A DNA stretch of 64,000 nucleotides, taken from assembly GCA_031769625.1 (NCBI GenBank), contig JAUIMM010000885.1, forward strand, positions 2,933,001 through 2,997,000. The letters are read 5' to 3'. Under the pieces are notes generated by a model that saw only the letters and a program-made list of their open reading frames with translations, was not told the origin of the DNA and made no database searches. Source of the DNA: Taudactylus pleione (taxonomy: Eukaryota > Chordata > Amphibia > Anura > Myobatrachidae). Shown here in pieces: positions 1 through 10,157 of the stretch. Position 1 is the first letter of the stretch; each line of letters starts with the position of its first letter. Made by a program: the position numbers and the translations under genes.

Positions 1-1
1 A

Positions 2-148
2 CCATTGTGGGCATTTCATCATGGTGCCTCTGCTGAACAATTTTTCCAAGCAGCCACATGGTCTTCCGTCCAGACTTTTCTCAAATTTTACGCTTTTGAT
101 ACTTTTGTCTCTCAGGATGCTTCCTTTGGGCGCCGGATTCTCCTGTAG
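2..148 (+). pseudogene. C-terminal fragment of a DIRS-type tyrosine recombinase
   Basis: Frame 2 is open from the window edge to a TAG at 146-148, 48 codons. It reads WAFHHGASAEQFFQAATWSS, then VQTFLKFYAFDTF. This matches the C-terminal pattern of DIRS/Ngaro-type tyrosine recombinases (small-residue/W-A-hydrophobic, GAS-like turn, CRAA-TWSS-like segment, then TF-x-K/R-FY). In that pattern the Tyr of the FY pair is the likely DNA-cleaving nucleophile. In life the enzyme would integrate the circular retroelement cDNA. The upstream catalytic Arg-His-Arg residues lie outside the window, so integrity cannot be judged. An overlapping ATG-started frame at 21-230 is a shadow of this one. Confidence 0.65.
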
Positions 149-195
149 GCTAAACAGGAGCATCCCTACCCTTAAGGGAACTGCTTTGGGACATC

Positions 196-305
196 CCCAA
201 GGTAATTCCTGTGGACCCTATGGAACCTGAAGTAGAAAATAAGAGTTATGGTATAACATACCTTTGTTAACTCTTTTTCTTCTAGGTCCGTAGGGTCCCA
301 AGGGC
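196..305. repeat. Stem-loop in DIRS 3' region, copy 1
   Basis: Arms built on TGGACCCTATGG and its complement near 281-300 (AGGTCCGTAGGGTCC) enclose AAGAGTTATGGTATAACATA...TTAACTCTT. The inner 45 bases are the reverse complement of the inner part of the copy at 1082-1190, although the left arm has the same orientation in both. Confidence 0.6.
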
Positions 306-450
306 ACACACCCTAGCGCACCTGGTTGTTGTTGGATAATCTTTTTTCTTTTGTATTTCAATGATTCCCTCTTCTTAGAGTGTTTGTGGTGTATAATTGT
401 CCTTCCTTCTACTCTATCCAGCTCCTGCAGTGGGCTTGGTAACAAACTAA

Positions 451-977
451 GGCCCTCATTCAGAGGCGGTCGGAGGATGCAAGCGGTCACTTGCATCCTG
501 ACCACCCGCCTCTGTTTCAGTTGTTAGGCTGTGGGTCTACACCCATAGCTCTAATGACCGCTAGGGTGATGGTCATGATGGTCACAGACCATCGCGACCA
601 TCGGGGCTTACGACGAGACCCTAGGGTAGGTCTCACTTGTTGTAAGCCCCGGAGAGCTTCTGGCTCTGTCAGAGCCAGAAGCTCTCCACTAACATCACTA
701 GTGATGTCAGTGGGGCCTTCCCCAAATGGCAGGCGTTCCCATGGGAATGCCTCCATTTGACCTGCAACCCCCCCGGTCCGCCTTCCAAATGGGGCGAGCT
801 GTCAATCAACATCGACAGCTCGCCCCCTTTGGAAAGAGACCCGCTAAGACCAGCGCTGTCATAGCGGGTCTCACGCATGCGCACGAAGGAGCCGGCACCC
901 TTGTGCGCATGCGCACTGGACAAACATCGAGGTGGCCGTGCGGTCGTAGACTGTACAGCCGCCTCTGAATAAAGCCC
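451..977. mobile_element. Serial-hairpin MITE, inserted in the DIRS element
   Basis: Ends are GGCCCTCATTCAG on the left and CTGAATAAAGCCC on the right, flanked by TAA at 448-450 and 978-980. Inside is a series of self-complementary blocks. They include GATGGTC...GACCATC, a GGAGAGCTTCTGGCTC/GAGCCAGAAGCTCTCC stem at about 651-687, TGACATCACTAGTGATGTCA, and a GGGGCGAGCTGTC stem. There is no coding capacity; frames running through it are by-products of the palindromes. A 3-bp TAA duplication points to PIF/Harbinger-type mobilisation (inference). Closest relatives are the copies at 20564-21108 and 38265-38815. Confidence 0.75.
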
Positions 978-1000
978 TAAGTGCCTGTAGCCAAGGGCAG

Positions 1001-1012
1001 GGTATAAATGGA
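1001..1012 (+). promoter_or_regulatory. TATA-like box in the DIRS terminal region
   Basis: GGTATAAATGGAGGAGG lies upstream of a short GC-rich leader. It could be the element's own RNA polymerase II promoter. Position in the element is the only support. Confidence 0.25.
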
Positions 1013-1081
1013 GGAGGACCCAGTGCATCCTGGGAGCTAAAGCTTGTAACTGTTTGGTGCCTGGATCAGTCCAACCACATA

Positions 1082-1190
1082 CCCCAAGGTAATTTCTGTG
1101 GACCCTATGGACCTTGAAGTAAAAGAGTTAACAAAGGTATGTTATATCATAACTCTTATTTTCTTTAGTCTATTATTGGACACTTTGGGG
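1082..1190. repeat. Stem-loop in DIRS 3' region, copy 2 (inner part inverted)
   Basis: It starts CCCCAAGGTAATTTCTGTGG like the first copy, then reads AAAAGAGTTAACAAAGGTAT...CATAACTCTTATTTTC. That is the inner part of the first copy in reverse complement. Confidence 0.6.
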
Positions 1191-1317
1191 GCCCAGTTAG
1201 GGGGTTACTCAATTAAACGCAAGGTTACAGTACACTCTGTGTGGCTGCTCACTTCCTCTGAGACACCCCACAAAGCCACCACTGCACACGCGGCTAATCT
1301 AATCTAAGCACCTTAGA

Positions 1318-1612
1318 GGTATGCAGTAAAATCGTTGACATTCAAAATGCTGACATCATAAATAGAATGTCAACATGTATAAAATGTCTACACAACATGT
1401 TGACATTCACAATGTCAACACTGACATACAGTAATATAGACATTGTGAGAATGGCTTAGGGATAGGCTGCGATAAGGGTTATGGTTAGTGTTAGCTTTAC
1501 ATTGAAAAACCTATTGTTAACATTATATCAGTATTTACACTTTGAATGTCCACAAGTTAAATGTCGACATTCTGAACATTACGGCATGTTGAATGTCCAC
1601 ATAATAAACCAT
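1318..1612. repeat. Dispersed repeat rich in TGTYRACATT motifs
   Basis: Many overlapping motifs such as TGTCAACATG, TGTTGACATTC and TGTCGACATTC occur in both orientations, around a central AGGGTTATGGTTAGTGTTAG stretch. The same motif style surrounds a CCTAACC stretch at 40480-41130, so these are probably two copies of one family. Ends were not resolved. Confidence 0.5.
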
Positions 1613-1772
1613 CCCCTTTTAGAGTTATGTACATTTGTACTTAGAATATACATAGTAATAGTAGAATATACAAAAAGCATATTTTACATGCATAATTTAA
1701 TTCGGATGCAACTCAAGGTGCTCCCATCTCAAAACCAGAAGCATTTGCTCCAAAGGTTCATCAGGCCTAGCA

Positions 1773-2371
1773 AGAGTATACACGTACAGTATGCCACACC
1801 ATAAAGAATACACGTACAGTATTCCCCCCATAGAGTATACACGTACAGTATGCCATACCATAGAGTATACATGTACAGTATGCCCCACCTTAGAGTATAC
1901 GCATACAGTATGCCATACCATAGAGTATACATGTACAGTATGCCCCACCTTAGAGGAAACATGCACAGTATGCCACACCATAGAGTATACGCGTACAGTA
2001 TGCCATACCATAGAGTATACATGTACAGTATGACACACCTTAGAGTATACATGTACAGTGTGCATACCATAAAGTGTACACATACAGTATGCCCCACCTT
2101 AGAGTATACTCGTACAGTATCCCACACCTTAGAGTATACATGTACAGTATGCCACACCATAAAGTATACACGTACAGTATGCAACACCATAAAGTATACA
2201 CGTACAGTATGCCACACCTTAGAGTATACACGTACAGTTTGCCACACCATAAAGTATACACGTACAGTATGCCACACCTTAGGGTATACATGTACACTAT
2301 GCCATACCATAGAGTATACATGTACAGTATACCACACCTTAGAGTATACACGTACAGTATGCCCCACCATA
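1773..2371. repeat. 30-bp minisatellite, about 20 units
   Basis: Units read roughly AGAGTATACACGTACAGTAT followed by GCCACACCTT or GCCACACCAT. Each contains a near-palindromic core (GTATACATGTAC type). Variants with CCTTAGAG and CCATAAAG endings alternate in places, giving a partial 60-bp higher period. Because 30 is divisible by 3, both strands stay open for up to about 200 codons; these frames are artefacts. Confidence 0.95.
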
Positions 2372-2375
2372 GTCT

Positions 2376-2927
2376 ATGGATAGAATAAGGAAAGCAAAGA
2401 GATATCATAGAGATGTTGTCTTGACACTGTTAGTACTGTAGTAAATAGTAAATTCCCAAGCCACGTTACCTATTTGCACACAAGTGTTGGATACACAAGA
2501 GAGAATAGTGTCTTGACTGTTATTCATAAAAGTTGAATTTCCATATATAATGTAATTACACAAACACTAATGCAAGTGAAGTGAAATGAAATTAAGTTCA
2601 ATTAAATAAACACATCTGTTGTCTTCCCCTTTACAGGTCCAATGGAAATCTCTTTTTTGCAGTAGACCAAATAAAAAACTGTAATTAAATCATACAAATA
2701 GATCACATCAATTATCCTTAATGCAATGGCAAACTTATTCACGCTAGCAAAGTAATGTTTGCAGACTACTTTTACAAAAAATTAAAAATAAAAGTATTAC
2801 AAAAAATATTTAATGTGTTCAACTCCACTATAAAAAAAAAATCAGTACTGTATAAACTGACATATCGAGCACTTTTAGCTCTAGATTACAGTGAAACTAT
2901 TAGTGTTGACCTATTAGTCTTTCCCGA
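2376..2927. other. AT-rich stretch, no feature seen
   Basis: Low-GC sequence without repeats, splice-flanked frames or recognisable motifs. One 64-codon frame at 2755-2949 has no protein-like character. Confidence 0.5.
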
Positions 2928-2936
2928 CTCATCAAG

Positions 2937-3792
2937 GGAATCAGTATGAATGACCGCCGCCGGCAGACCGGCCGCAGTGGAAATCCCGACATGAGATTTT
3001 GGCCCTCATTCAGAGCCGTACGCTCTGAGCAGAGCGCACGCTCTGAATGAGGGCCGTCCTCCATAACTATGGAGCGTCCTCCTGGACGCTCGTATAGCTG
3101 TGGGTCACCACCCACAGCCTATACGAGCGTGCAGTTGGATGGCCGCGATGGTCTTGACCATCGCGACCATCGAAACTGTGAGCCGGAGCCTGCGGTTGAG
3201 GTTTTCAACCGCAAGGCCCGGAGTGATTTTGGCTCTATCAGAGCCAAAATTACTCCCACTGACATCACTAGTGATGTCAGTGGGCCGGCTTCTGATGGTA
3301 GGCGTTCCCTTAGGAACGCCCCCGTCAGGGAGGCACACCCCCGGCACGCCCACCAAAGGGGGCGTGCTGTCAATCAACATCGACAGCACGCCCCCTTTGA
3401 TTAGCGGACAGCCGCTCGCGAGTGGGTCTGAATCAGGGCCTTTGGTAAGTATAACTAACTCTCCCCCCCCAACCCTCCTTAAGGGTGCCTAACCCTAACT
3501 TCTCCCATAGTGCCTAACCCCCTCTAAATGCCTAAACCTAATCCCCCCTTCCCCACAGCCTAAACCTAAGTCTCCCGGGGGGGTGCCTAACCCAAACCTC
3601 CCTTCCCCTAGCCTAACCCTAACCCTCCCGGGGGGGTTCCTATTCCTAACCCTAAGTCCCCCCAGGGAGCCTCTAACCTAAACCTCCCCCTTCCCGCCAC
3701 AGGGGTCGGGCTCTCGGCATAGGTATAATGACAGGCGTTGGGATTTTGACACCTGCCATTAGTACCCTGCCAGGATTTGACAGTCGGGGAGC
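2937..3792 (+). mobile_element. Element with CCTAACC-type array (copy A), 9-10 bp target duplication
   Basis: It begins GGAATCAGTATGAATGACCG, like the ends of the copies at 6876-7387, 11500-12090 and 30274-30698. It contains a run of CCTAACCCTAACC-like and CCTCCC blocks (about 3456-3715) and ends GACAGTCGGGGAGC. CTCATCAAGG stands at 2928-2937 and again at 3793-3802, a target duplication of 9-10 bases. A serial-hairpin MITE (3001-3440) sits inside. A 9-bp duplication with GCCGGC-rich subterminal sequence suggests a Mutator-like origin, but no transposase is present, so the class is open. Confidence 0.6.
3001..3440 (+). mobile_element. Serial-hairpin MITE inside copy A
   Basis: Ends are GGCCCTCATTCAG and CTGAATCAGGGCC, flanked by TTT at 2998-3000 and 3441-3443. 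Internal hairpins include one with arms ACGCTCGTATAGCTGTGGGT, a GATGGTCGCGATGGTC stem, GCGGTTGAGG/TTTTCAACCGC, AGTGATTTTGGCTC/GAGCCAAAAT and ACATCACTAGTGATGT. It is nearly the reverse complement of the fuller copy at 32976-33524, but lacks the GCGCATGCGCAC hairpin near its right end. Confidence 0.8.
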
Positions 3793-3802
3793 CTCATCAA
3801 GG

Positions 3803-5149
3803 TCCTAATAATGAAAGCTAAAAACATTTTGGACTGGTGCTACCTGAGGTCAGTGCTGTCTACAGAATCCGAGGGGTTTCATAGATTCATGCATATCGTA
3901 ATATTTATAATTGTATTCTTGTGAGAACTTGAAACAAACACTTTCTAAAATAATGGAGTTAAATAATAATAATAGAAATACTACTACCACTACTACTCAT
4001 AATAATAATATTTGATTGTGCTAACTTAAATCCATCTTTGACACAGTCCCTGAAACTGGCATGGCCCTGACACGGCCATCAACATGCCTGGCAAGGAAAG
4101 CCTCCTCCCCGTCATTGCTTAGAAAGGCCTATCAAAATGCAGGGATGTTCACGCAATTCCAAAATGCGGTCTGTAGGTGGAAACCATCAGAAAGCATATG
4201 CAGTTCGTCTAAGACATAAGCGCAGATTTAAAACATTGAGCACTTGCTCCTGATATTCTAAATTCGGCCACTGCTGAATCTGGCCGAGTGTTACCACTAA
4301 TAGTGTTATTCCTTTAAGCCTGAAATACATATTTGATTGGCTGAACCCAGTACGTGTCAGTGCCAGTATGTAAGGGGACTCAGGGTAGCTAACAATAAAT
4401 CAGTTTCATACAGTAGGTATAAGGTGTGCATGCACTGCAGGATTTAGGAGTTCCAAATGTCAGTCTCAGGAACACCTGGATTTTAGTACAGATAGGGATT
4501 CAGCACTTTGACAGTGGACAGCGCAGCTCCTGGTTCCAAAGCTGCTTCACACAGATTTGCTGCAAAATTAAATTATTATTAGTTCATTTACACACTTTTA
4601 ACATGTATTAAAGTAAGCAGTGTTTTATTTAGTATATTTACTAGAGAGACACATAATGTCAAAATATCAATTAAAATATTCTAGAGTATTGTCTCCCAAC
4701 GTGTTCTGAGCACACACACACAAACCTAGTTCTAATCAAGCAAGAGAATCAAATATTAGTGCAGCAGTAAATAACAGTGATTGCCAACGTCGCTAGCAGA
4801 AAGAAAATGTGAAATTACTGTGCTCTATTATTTATGTTGGAACATAGGAATAACACATAAATGATCAGATTGATTGGAAATTTATTAACCTGAAACATAT
4901 ATGAAAATGTAGCATATACATTGTAGCAAACATATTTGAAAATGGATATACAAGATGAAAGCCAATATTCACATATCTCTCTGACAATGCCTCATAACAA
5001 TTCTAAAAAACCCCAAATAAAACATATATTAATATAAATATATGGAGTTGATCAGACTCCAGTAAAAATGTCTCAATATTCAGATGCACAGTGGGAAAAT
5101 ATGAGTCTGTAAAAAACAGTTCCAGAATGTATTACTAGAGAAACCTCAA
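3803..5149. other. No gene; simple repeats only
   Basis: AT-rich sequence with an ATA/ACT trinucleotide-like patch around 3960-4012 and a short CA run near 4711-4722. A 61-codon frame at 4426-4611 is unremarkable. Confidence 0.5.
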
Positions 5150-5575
5150 AAAGCGAGCGCTCACTCTGAATCAGGGCGCCCGCTTTTTTTTTTTTAAACC
5201 GGCCTCCTTGCCACTCGCATAGCTGAGGGTGACCACTCACAGCTTTTGTGAGCGGCCAGGTGATGGTCGCGACCATCGCGACCATCAGGCTTGCGACGAG
5301 ACCCTTGTGGTAGGGTCTCGTTTCTGCAAGCCCCAGTGAGCTTCCTGCTTCCTCACTAGTGATGTCAGTAGGGCCACCATCAAACGGCAGGCGTTCCTTC
5401 GGAACGCCTCTGTTTGGCCAGCCACCCCCCTCCCCGCCTACAAATGGGGCGAGCTGTCGATCAACATCGACAGCCACCCCATTTGTAGTGAGCCCCGAAG
5501 CTGCGCGTGAGTAGTGCCACACCATCGACCCACTTGCGAGCGCATAGCACTTTTGAGCGGGTCTGAATCAGGCCC
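5150..5575 (+). mobile_element. Serial-hairpin MITE, left end lost
   Basis: The right end is intact (CTGAATCAGGCCC, ending 5575). The left side starts inside the terminal hairpin (AAGCGAGCGCTCACTCTGAA) and carries a poly-T run at 5184-5195. GATGGTCGCGACCATC, a GAGACCCTTGTGGTAGGGTC hairpin, GGCGTTCC...GGAACGCC and GAGCTGTCGATC/GATCAACATCGACAG blocks remain. The stem equivalent to the AGTGAGCTTCC block is eroded. Confidence 0.7.
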
Positions 5576-5829
5576 TCTATCAGATGGTGTGTGGTATCTT
5601 TATTGATATTTCAAAAGGCAATGAGAAAGCCTTATTGGCAGCTCTCCCCGTGGGTTTGAATGACAATATTATTATATATTAGCCTGTCTCAATAGTAAAT
5701 CCGGACAAGGTATAGCAGAATCATAGACAGTACAGGATATCACAGCCATATAGATAATAAGAACTGGTCACACAGTCCGGTATATAGCCTATAGAGTGAT
5801 AATTGCTGGTCCTGTACAGGGCATTTCAG

Positions 5830-6320
5830 GACGCAAAGTGTTGCACTGTTAGCTTAGCTGAGGCTAAAGCCGATGGTATACCTGTAAGTGAATCAGCACA
5901 GTCCCTGGGTATTCAGGACACTAGACCATAGGTGGCTCAGCGTGGCAATCCAGCAGCTGGCATCAGTGCTGCAGCGGCACACATGCATTCCGTGGTCAGC
6001 ACCAGTCACTGTCTATTCAGTGTGTCCACCGGAGCCGCCAACCAGCAGCGAGAGGACAAGTGGCTCCGATCTATTGTAGCCGGCAGTGTAGGATGTAAGC
6101 GGGGGTCCAGTGGCCACGTGCAATCATCCAAAAGCGCGTCCTGCATCTCAGCAATAGCCTGCGGTATTGCCAAGTCTGGCAATAAAGGATGAAAGGACGG
6201 CTTGTAGTGGAACAGCAGCAGGTGGCCTGGAATAGGGAGTAACTCCAATAGCTTGGTAGGAAAACAGCAACGCGTTTCGCTACTACTGCAGCCTTTTTCA
6301 AGCTGGAATGCTCTCCTATG
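5830..6320 (-). repeat. Dispersed repeat with GAAACGCGTTG motif, possible Penelope-like end
   Basis: Read on the minus strand, 6264-6305 gives CTTGAAAAAGGCTGCAGTAG followed by TAGCGAAACGCGTTG. Penelope-like elements are known to carry hammerhead ribozymes with a CUGAUGA...GAAAC core, and similar GAAACGCGTT repeats are common in amphibian and fish DNA. Here CUGAUGA is replaced by CTTGAAA and stem II is only a few pairs, so it should be inactive. The remaining sequence to 5830 carries no recognised frame. Boundaries are approximate. Confidence 0.35.
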
Positions 6321-6380
6321 CTTGTTGAACAATATGCATAGTATTAGAATGAAAGTCATTGGATAATTGGGCAATTGTTT

Positions 6381-6695
6381 TTAACCCTTAACGGTCTGTT
6401 TCAACAGAAATAGATGTATTGGTTTAATTTATTCTGAAATCTCACTAATTCTTATGGCCACAGTAAAAGATATCTTTATCAATTTAGCACAAAATATATC
6501 TATAATATAGGTAACTCACATTCAATTTAGGTCAATTTAATTCCAGCATATATATCATTAATGATGCAATAAATCACATATATATTTAATTAAATATTAT
6601 AATAAACCTAATGTCCCAACAAAAAACATGACAGAGTTATAACAGAGTTATATAGATCACAATGATAAAACTATAATTAATTGTCAGATACAGAG
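6381..6695. other. AT-rich stretch, nothing recognised
   Basis: TATA- and TTAA-rich sequence with no repeat structure beyond base composition. Confidence 0.5.
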
Positions 6696-6699
6696 TAAA

Positions 6700-6775
6700 A
6701 TTAGTAATTTTAGATACCGCACCACATGATGTAGAGTGTTTTACATCATGTAGTGGGGTGTCTAAAATTACTAAT
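6700..6775. repeat. Short foldback, about 76 bp
   Basis: Arms TAGTAATTTTAGATACCGCA and its near-complement TGTCTAAAATTACTA enclose CATGATGTA...TACATCATG. It is a single long hairpin with a loop of under 10 bases. It may be a tiny MITE. Confidence 0.8.
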
Positions 6776-6875
6776 TGACATCACAAGTTTAGGGGGCATG
6801 GCCGGAACTGGGCAGCATAGAGCCCTGTTCCAGCCCTTGACAAAAGAGCTCTGAGACCGAATAAAGGGATTATGG

Positions 6876-7387
6876 GGTCACGAAGCCTGGTGGTCGAAAT
6901 GCTGACCGCCGGCTTCCCGACTGTGAAATCCCGGCATGGGACTAATGATAGGCATCTAAATACTGACACATATCGTCAGCCCCATGCCGAAACCCCGACA
7001 CCTGGCATATGGAACTTAGGTAAGCCGGGCGTCGGGACCTGTTAGCCACGCGGGGAGGGGGGGTTAGGTTTAGGGACTCCTGGGGGACTTAGGCAACCCC
7101 CTGTGAGGGTTAGGATTAGGCTAGATGAAGGGGGGTTTAGGGTCAGGCACCCATGGAGGGAGGTTAGGTTTAGGGAGCAGGGGTTAGGTTTAGGCGCACC
7201 TGGGGGGAGGTTAAGGTTAGGCACTAGAGGGAGAGGTTAGGGTTAGGCACCCCTAACGGAGGATTAGGGTTAAAGGGGGGAGAGGGGAGGGTTAGAATAC
7301 TTACCAGGCACCATCGGGATCTTCATCTGCCGGACTTCTGGCGTCGGTATTTCAACCGCCGGGTCGGCGGTCTGTCATACCAATTCC
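6876..7387 (-). mobile_element. Element with GGTTAGG-type array (copy B)
   Basis: In reverse orientation it begins GGAATTGGTATGACAGACCG, the same end as copies A, C and E. It carries GGGTTAGG/GGTTTAGG blocks over 7055-7290 and GCCGGC-rich subterminal sequence. A degenerate 7-9 bp duplication built on GATTATG flanks it (GGATTATGG at 6867-6875, AGATTATGC at 7388-7396). No coding frame is present. Confidence 0.6.
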
Positions 7388-7396
7388 AGATTATGC

Positions 7397-8752
7397 TGAA
7401 GAGGAAGAAAACAATTGAATTCTACAACATTCTGAGCTCTGCCAGCAGGTTTTACCTCCCAACATTTTCAGTGTCTTCTGAAGTTGTGGGGACTATGACT
7501 AATCTCCCCTCTTCTTCAAAAATATATTTGAAGTGTCACACACACCGGAGACACCTGAGCAATACCCGATCATGACGGTGAGTGGGAAAATACCTGGAAC
7601 ATTGAAGTGAGTGGAGACAAATATGCTGACAGTGGGATGGTTCATTAAAATCGGGACTGTCTCATTCAAATTGGAATTTACTGGGAAGTACAGTATACAG
7701 TATGACTTACACCATCATAGAAACTAGGTGAAGTCCTATAACAAGAATATATTTACACAGTCTTCCCTTAGTATTTATATCAGACAAGCGTAAAGGGAAA
7801 TTAATAAACACATCATTGAAGGTCCTTTATATTTCACTATATAGAATTCGCTAATAGAATTTAAAGAATCTACTGTACATTTTTAATGCTTTTTTCCCGG
7901 AGACATCATCCTTCCCACCGAGACCTTACAACCTATTTATCTTATTATTACCTGGTCATATGATTTTGGAAAGAATTATCAGAATTCATAAACAGTCAAT
8001 AGAGTTCAGCTGAAGGTCACCAGATCCGTCTCACCATCCTCATTTCCTAATACCAGGCGTTCTGCTCAGTTTTACATCGAAACGATGGCAGCTTAGTGTG
8101 CCCACATGTACCTGGATGGCAATCACCTTTGCCGTGCCCTCTGCATGCATTAAGCTCAACCACTTTAATTTGCAATCAGTTTCCTAAGTGGCGCGGCAGA
8201 GATCACAGGGCACCTGAGACGTAAGATACAGGAGTCAGTTGTTACTGTATCCTCTGCATGAGAGCATCAGAACAACTTGCTATTAAAATTACACAAAATT
8301 GTTTGAAAGGCCCAATTTACAGTCTGCCGTTCATGAATATTTAAGAGTCTGCGAACATTTATTACCTGCTTACTGCGCAGTAACACAGTCTAGTGCCTCA
8401 GATTGCCCGAAAGAGCTCTGGATTTAGTGCTTTCTTTCTGTTACATTGCTGAGAACACTTTATTAGAAGGAATTTAAAGGGGAGTATTGCAATAGTCAAT
8501 TCAGTTAACATGTTGCCATTATTAGTGGAGAGGCCACAGATACAGTATAGAGGTATAGTTTTATTCTGCAGTTTATTTTGTGTATTGAAAACAGATATAA
8601 AATACAGGGCAGCCATAATTAAACTTCCGCTAATCAAAGCTGTCTGTACTTGATCTAACAACCAGAATGTCACCAAACTTGGTAGGGACATGAGAACCAG
8701 GATTCCGCAAAACAAAAAGGGTGCTGAACACTGTGAAAACAGCATGAAAACG
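7397..8752. other. No gene seen
   Basis: Mixed-composition sequence without recognisable repeat ends or protein-like frames. The longest frame (8398-8745, minus) is Leu/Phe-rich with no known motif and is probably chance. Confidence 0.45.
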
Positions 8753-8760
8753 GACAGACA

Positions 8761-9217
8761 CAGGACCGGCTCTAGGGGTGTTCAACCTGTGTGGTCGAAC
8801 AAGGGTGCCACCCATAGAGGGTGCACCCCTCCCCAACATCCTGATTTCAGTGGGACAGTACTGTCCCGCTGTTCCACCCGTGGGCCGAAATGGCCCACGG
8901 GTGGTCAAATCGGGAGGTTGGGGACCCCCACTGCCGCAGCTAGCTGTGTGGTGGTGCCGGGCCCCGGAGTCTGAATGGCTGCTGCACGCATGTGCGTTGC
9001 ATCCATTCGGTAATGGGAGAGGGCTGGCGGAAGCCCAGCTAGTGAGGCTCCCTACAGCCTGACGTTATTTGGAGGCGTGCCATGCAGGCACGTCTCAAAA
9101 TAACGTCATGTGGGGGCGTGGTCTATATTAATTAGGCCACACCCCATTTTTGGTCGCTCGTTAGGACGCACTGTAGAGAGCCGGCACAGGGTACTCCGGC
9201 CCCTGGAGCCGGCCCTG
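8761..9217. mobile_element. Non-autonomous hAT element with perfect 8-bp target duplication
   Basis: Ends CAGGACCGGCTCTAGGGGTG and CCCCTGGAGCCGGCCCTG are inverted repeats. GACAGACA flanks both sides (8753-8760 and 9218-9225). The 8-bp duplication and CAGG...CCTG ends are hAT hallmarks. There is no transposase frame. A diverged sister copy lies at 60987-61533. Confidence 0.85.
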
Positions 9218-9265
9218 GACAGACAAATGTTTTATTGCAGTTATCATTAGTGTAACGCAATAAAT

Positions 9266-9470
9266 TACAGATGTACTCTGACTCCTGTGTTTTGGTTTTG
9301 GATCTGAATTTATCTTTGTGTTTTGGTTTTGATCTTATTTTCGCAAAACCACCCTCAAGTGTTTTGGTTTTGGAAGTGTGAGAAGATTAGAAATGAAACT
9401 CGGATCTGTCCGGATTCCTCAAATCTGGGCGGATTTATATTTCTGGAGAACCAAACCGCATATCTCTACA
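9266..9470. repeat. Fragment of the GTGTTTTGGTTTTGG family
   Basis: Contains TGTGTTTTGGTTTTGGATCT, the marker CAAAACCACCCTCAAGTGTT, and a right end resembling GCATATCTCTA. It is the same family as 24390-24581, 32308-32731, 34262-34711, 44774-45135 and 45689-46205. Confidence 0.6.
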
Positions 9471-9765
9471 ATAAAGGTAACCATTAGCCTTGTTATTCAA
9501 TGTCTGCCCATTTTCTCATTGTATTACTCCTAATGCAACTTGTGGCTCTAAATTTTTCTCCAGTGGAATCCTGCTTCTCATCTCCTAATCGGTCTCCCTA
9601 CCAAATTTTGGTGACTTTCGGGTTGTTAGATGGAGATACAAATACCTCTGAAAAGGGGAAGTATAATTATGGCCACCCTGCAGATTTATATGTCATGGAT
9701 GTTTTATGATACTGTATACAGTATGCTGCCTAGTAATGAAAGGTAACTCAAAAGAACAGCACAAA

Positions 9766-10149
9766 CAGGGTTGGACTGGCCCACAGGCGTACAGGGGAAT
9801 CCCCCGGTGGGCCTCACTGCCTGTGGGCCCATCCCCTCCTCTAGAGATCAGGTTCAAAACTGTGCACTTGAACTAAACATTATACATATGTTACATTATA
9901 CTGCACAAGACTATGGTGTATTTTGTACAATGCATTGTTGTTATTAATCTGGTACATTATCATGCATGCACCAGCAGTATTCACTTTATATACATTTTTA
10001 AGGAGCCCAGTCCATGCACTTTCTAATGGTTAGCCAAGCCTCTGTGGAGGCTGGCCACACCCCTTTAGAGGCTGGTCACACCCCTAAAAAATGTGGGCCC
10101 CTATCACTTAATTCTCCCGGTGGGCCCTTCATGTCCCAGTCCGACGCTG
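9766..10149. mobile_element. Non-autonomous hAT element, perfect 8-bp target duplication
   Basis: Ends CAGGGTTGGACTGG and CCCAGTCCGACGCTG, flanked by AGCACAAA at 9758-9765 and 10150-10157. A sister copy is at 35967-36325. No coding capacity. Confidence 0.88.
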
Positions 10150-10157
10150 AGCACAAA

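Larger units (their letters stand above)
1..1310 (+). mobile_element. 3' part of a DIRS-like tyrosine-recombinase retroelement, interrupted by a MITE
   Basis: The window opens inside the end of a tyrosine-recombinase reading frame (2-148). Non-coding sequence follows, containing a stem-loop in the segment 196-305. A MITE occupies 451-977 with TAA on each side. The element resumes at 981 with a TATA-like stretch and a second stem-loop (1082-1190) whose loop region is the inverse of the first. DIRS elements are known to carry inverted terminal repeats and an internal complementary region, which fits the duplicated inverted segments. The 3' boundary near 1310 is uncertain. The class call rests on the recombinase fragment; the rest is inference. 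Confidence 0.6.

Noticed and set aside
981..1310. Solo LTR with TATA box
   Set aside because: No TG...CA ends or flanking duplication; the stem-loop shared with 196-305 and the upstream recombinase fragment favour a DIRS terminal region.
1697..2408. Several long overlapping frames (up to 213 codons) on both strands with Tyr/Thr/Val repeats
   Set aside because: They follow the 30-bp minisatellite, whose unit is divisible by 3 and lacks stops in several frames; no independent protein evidence.
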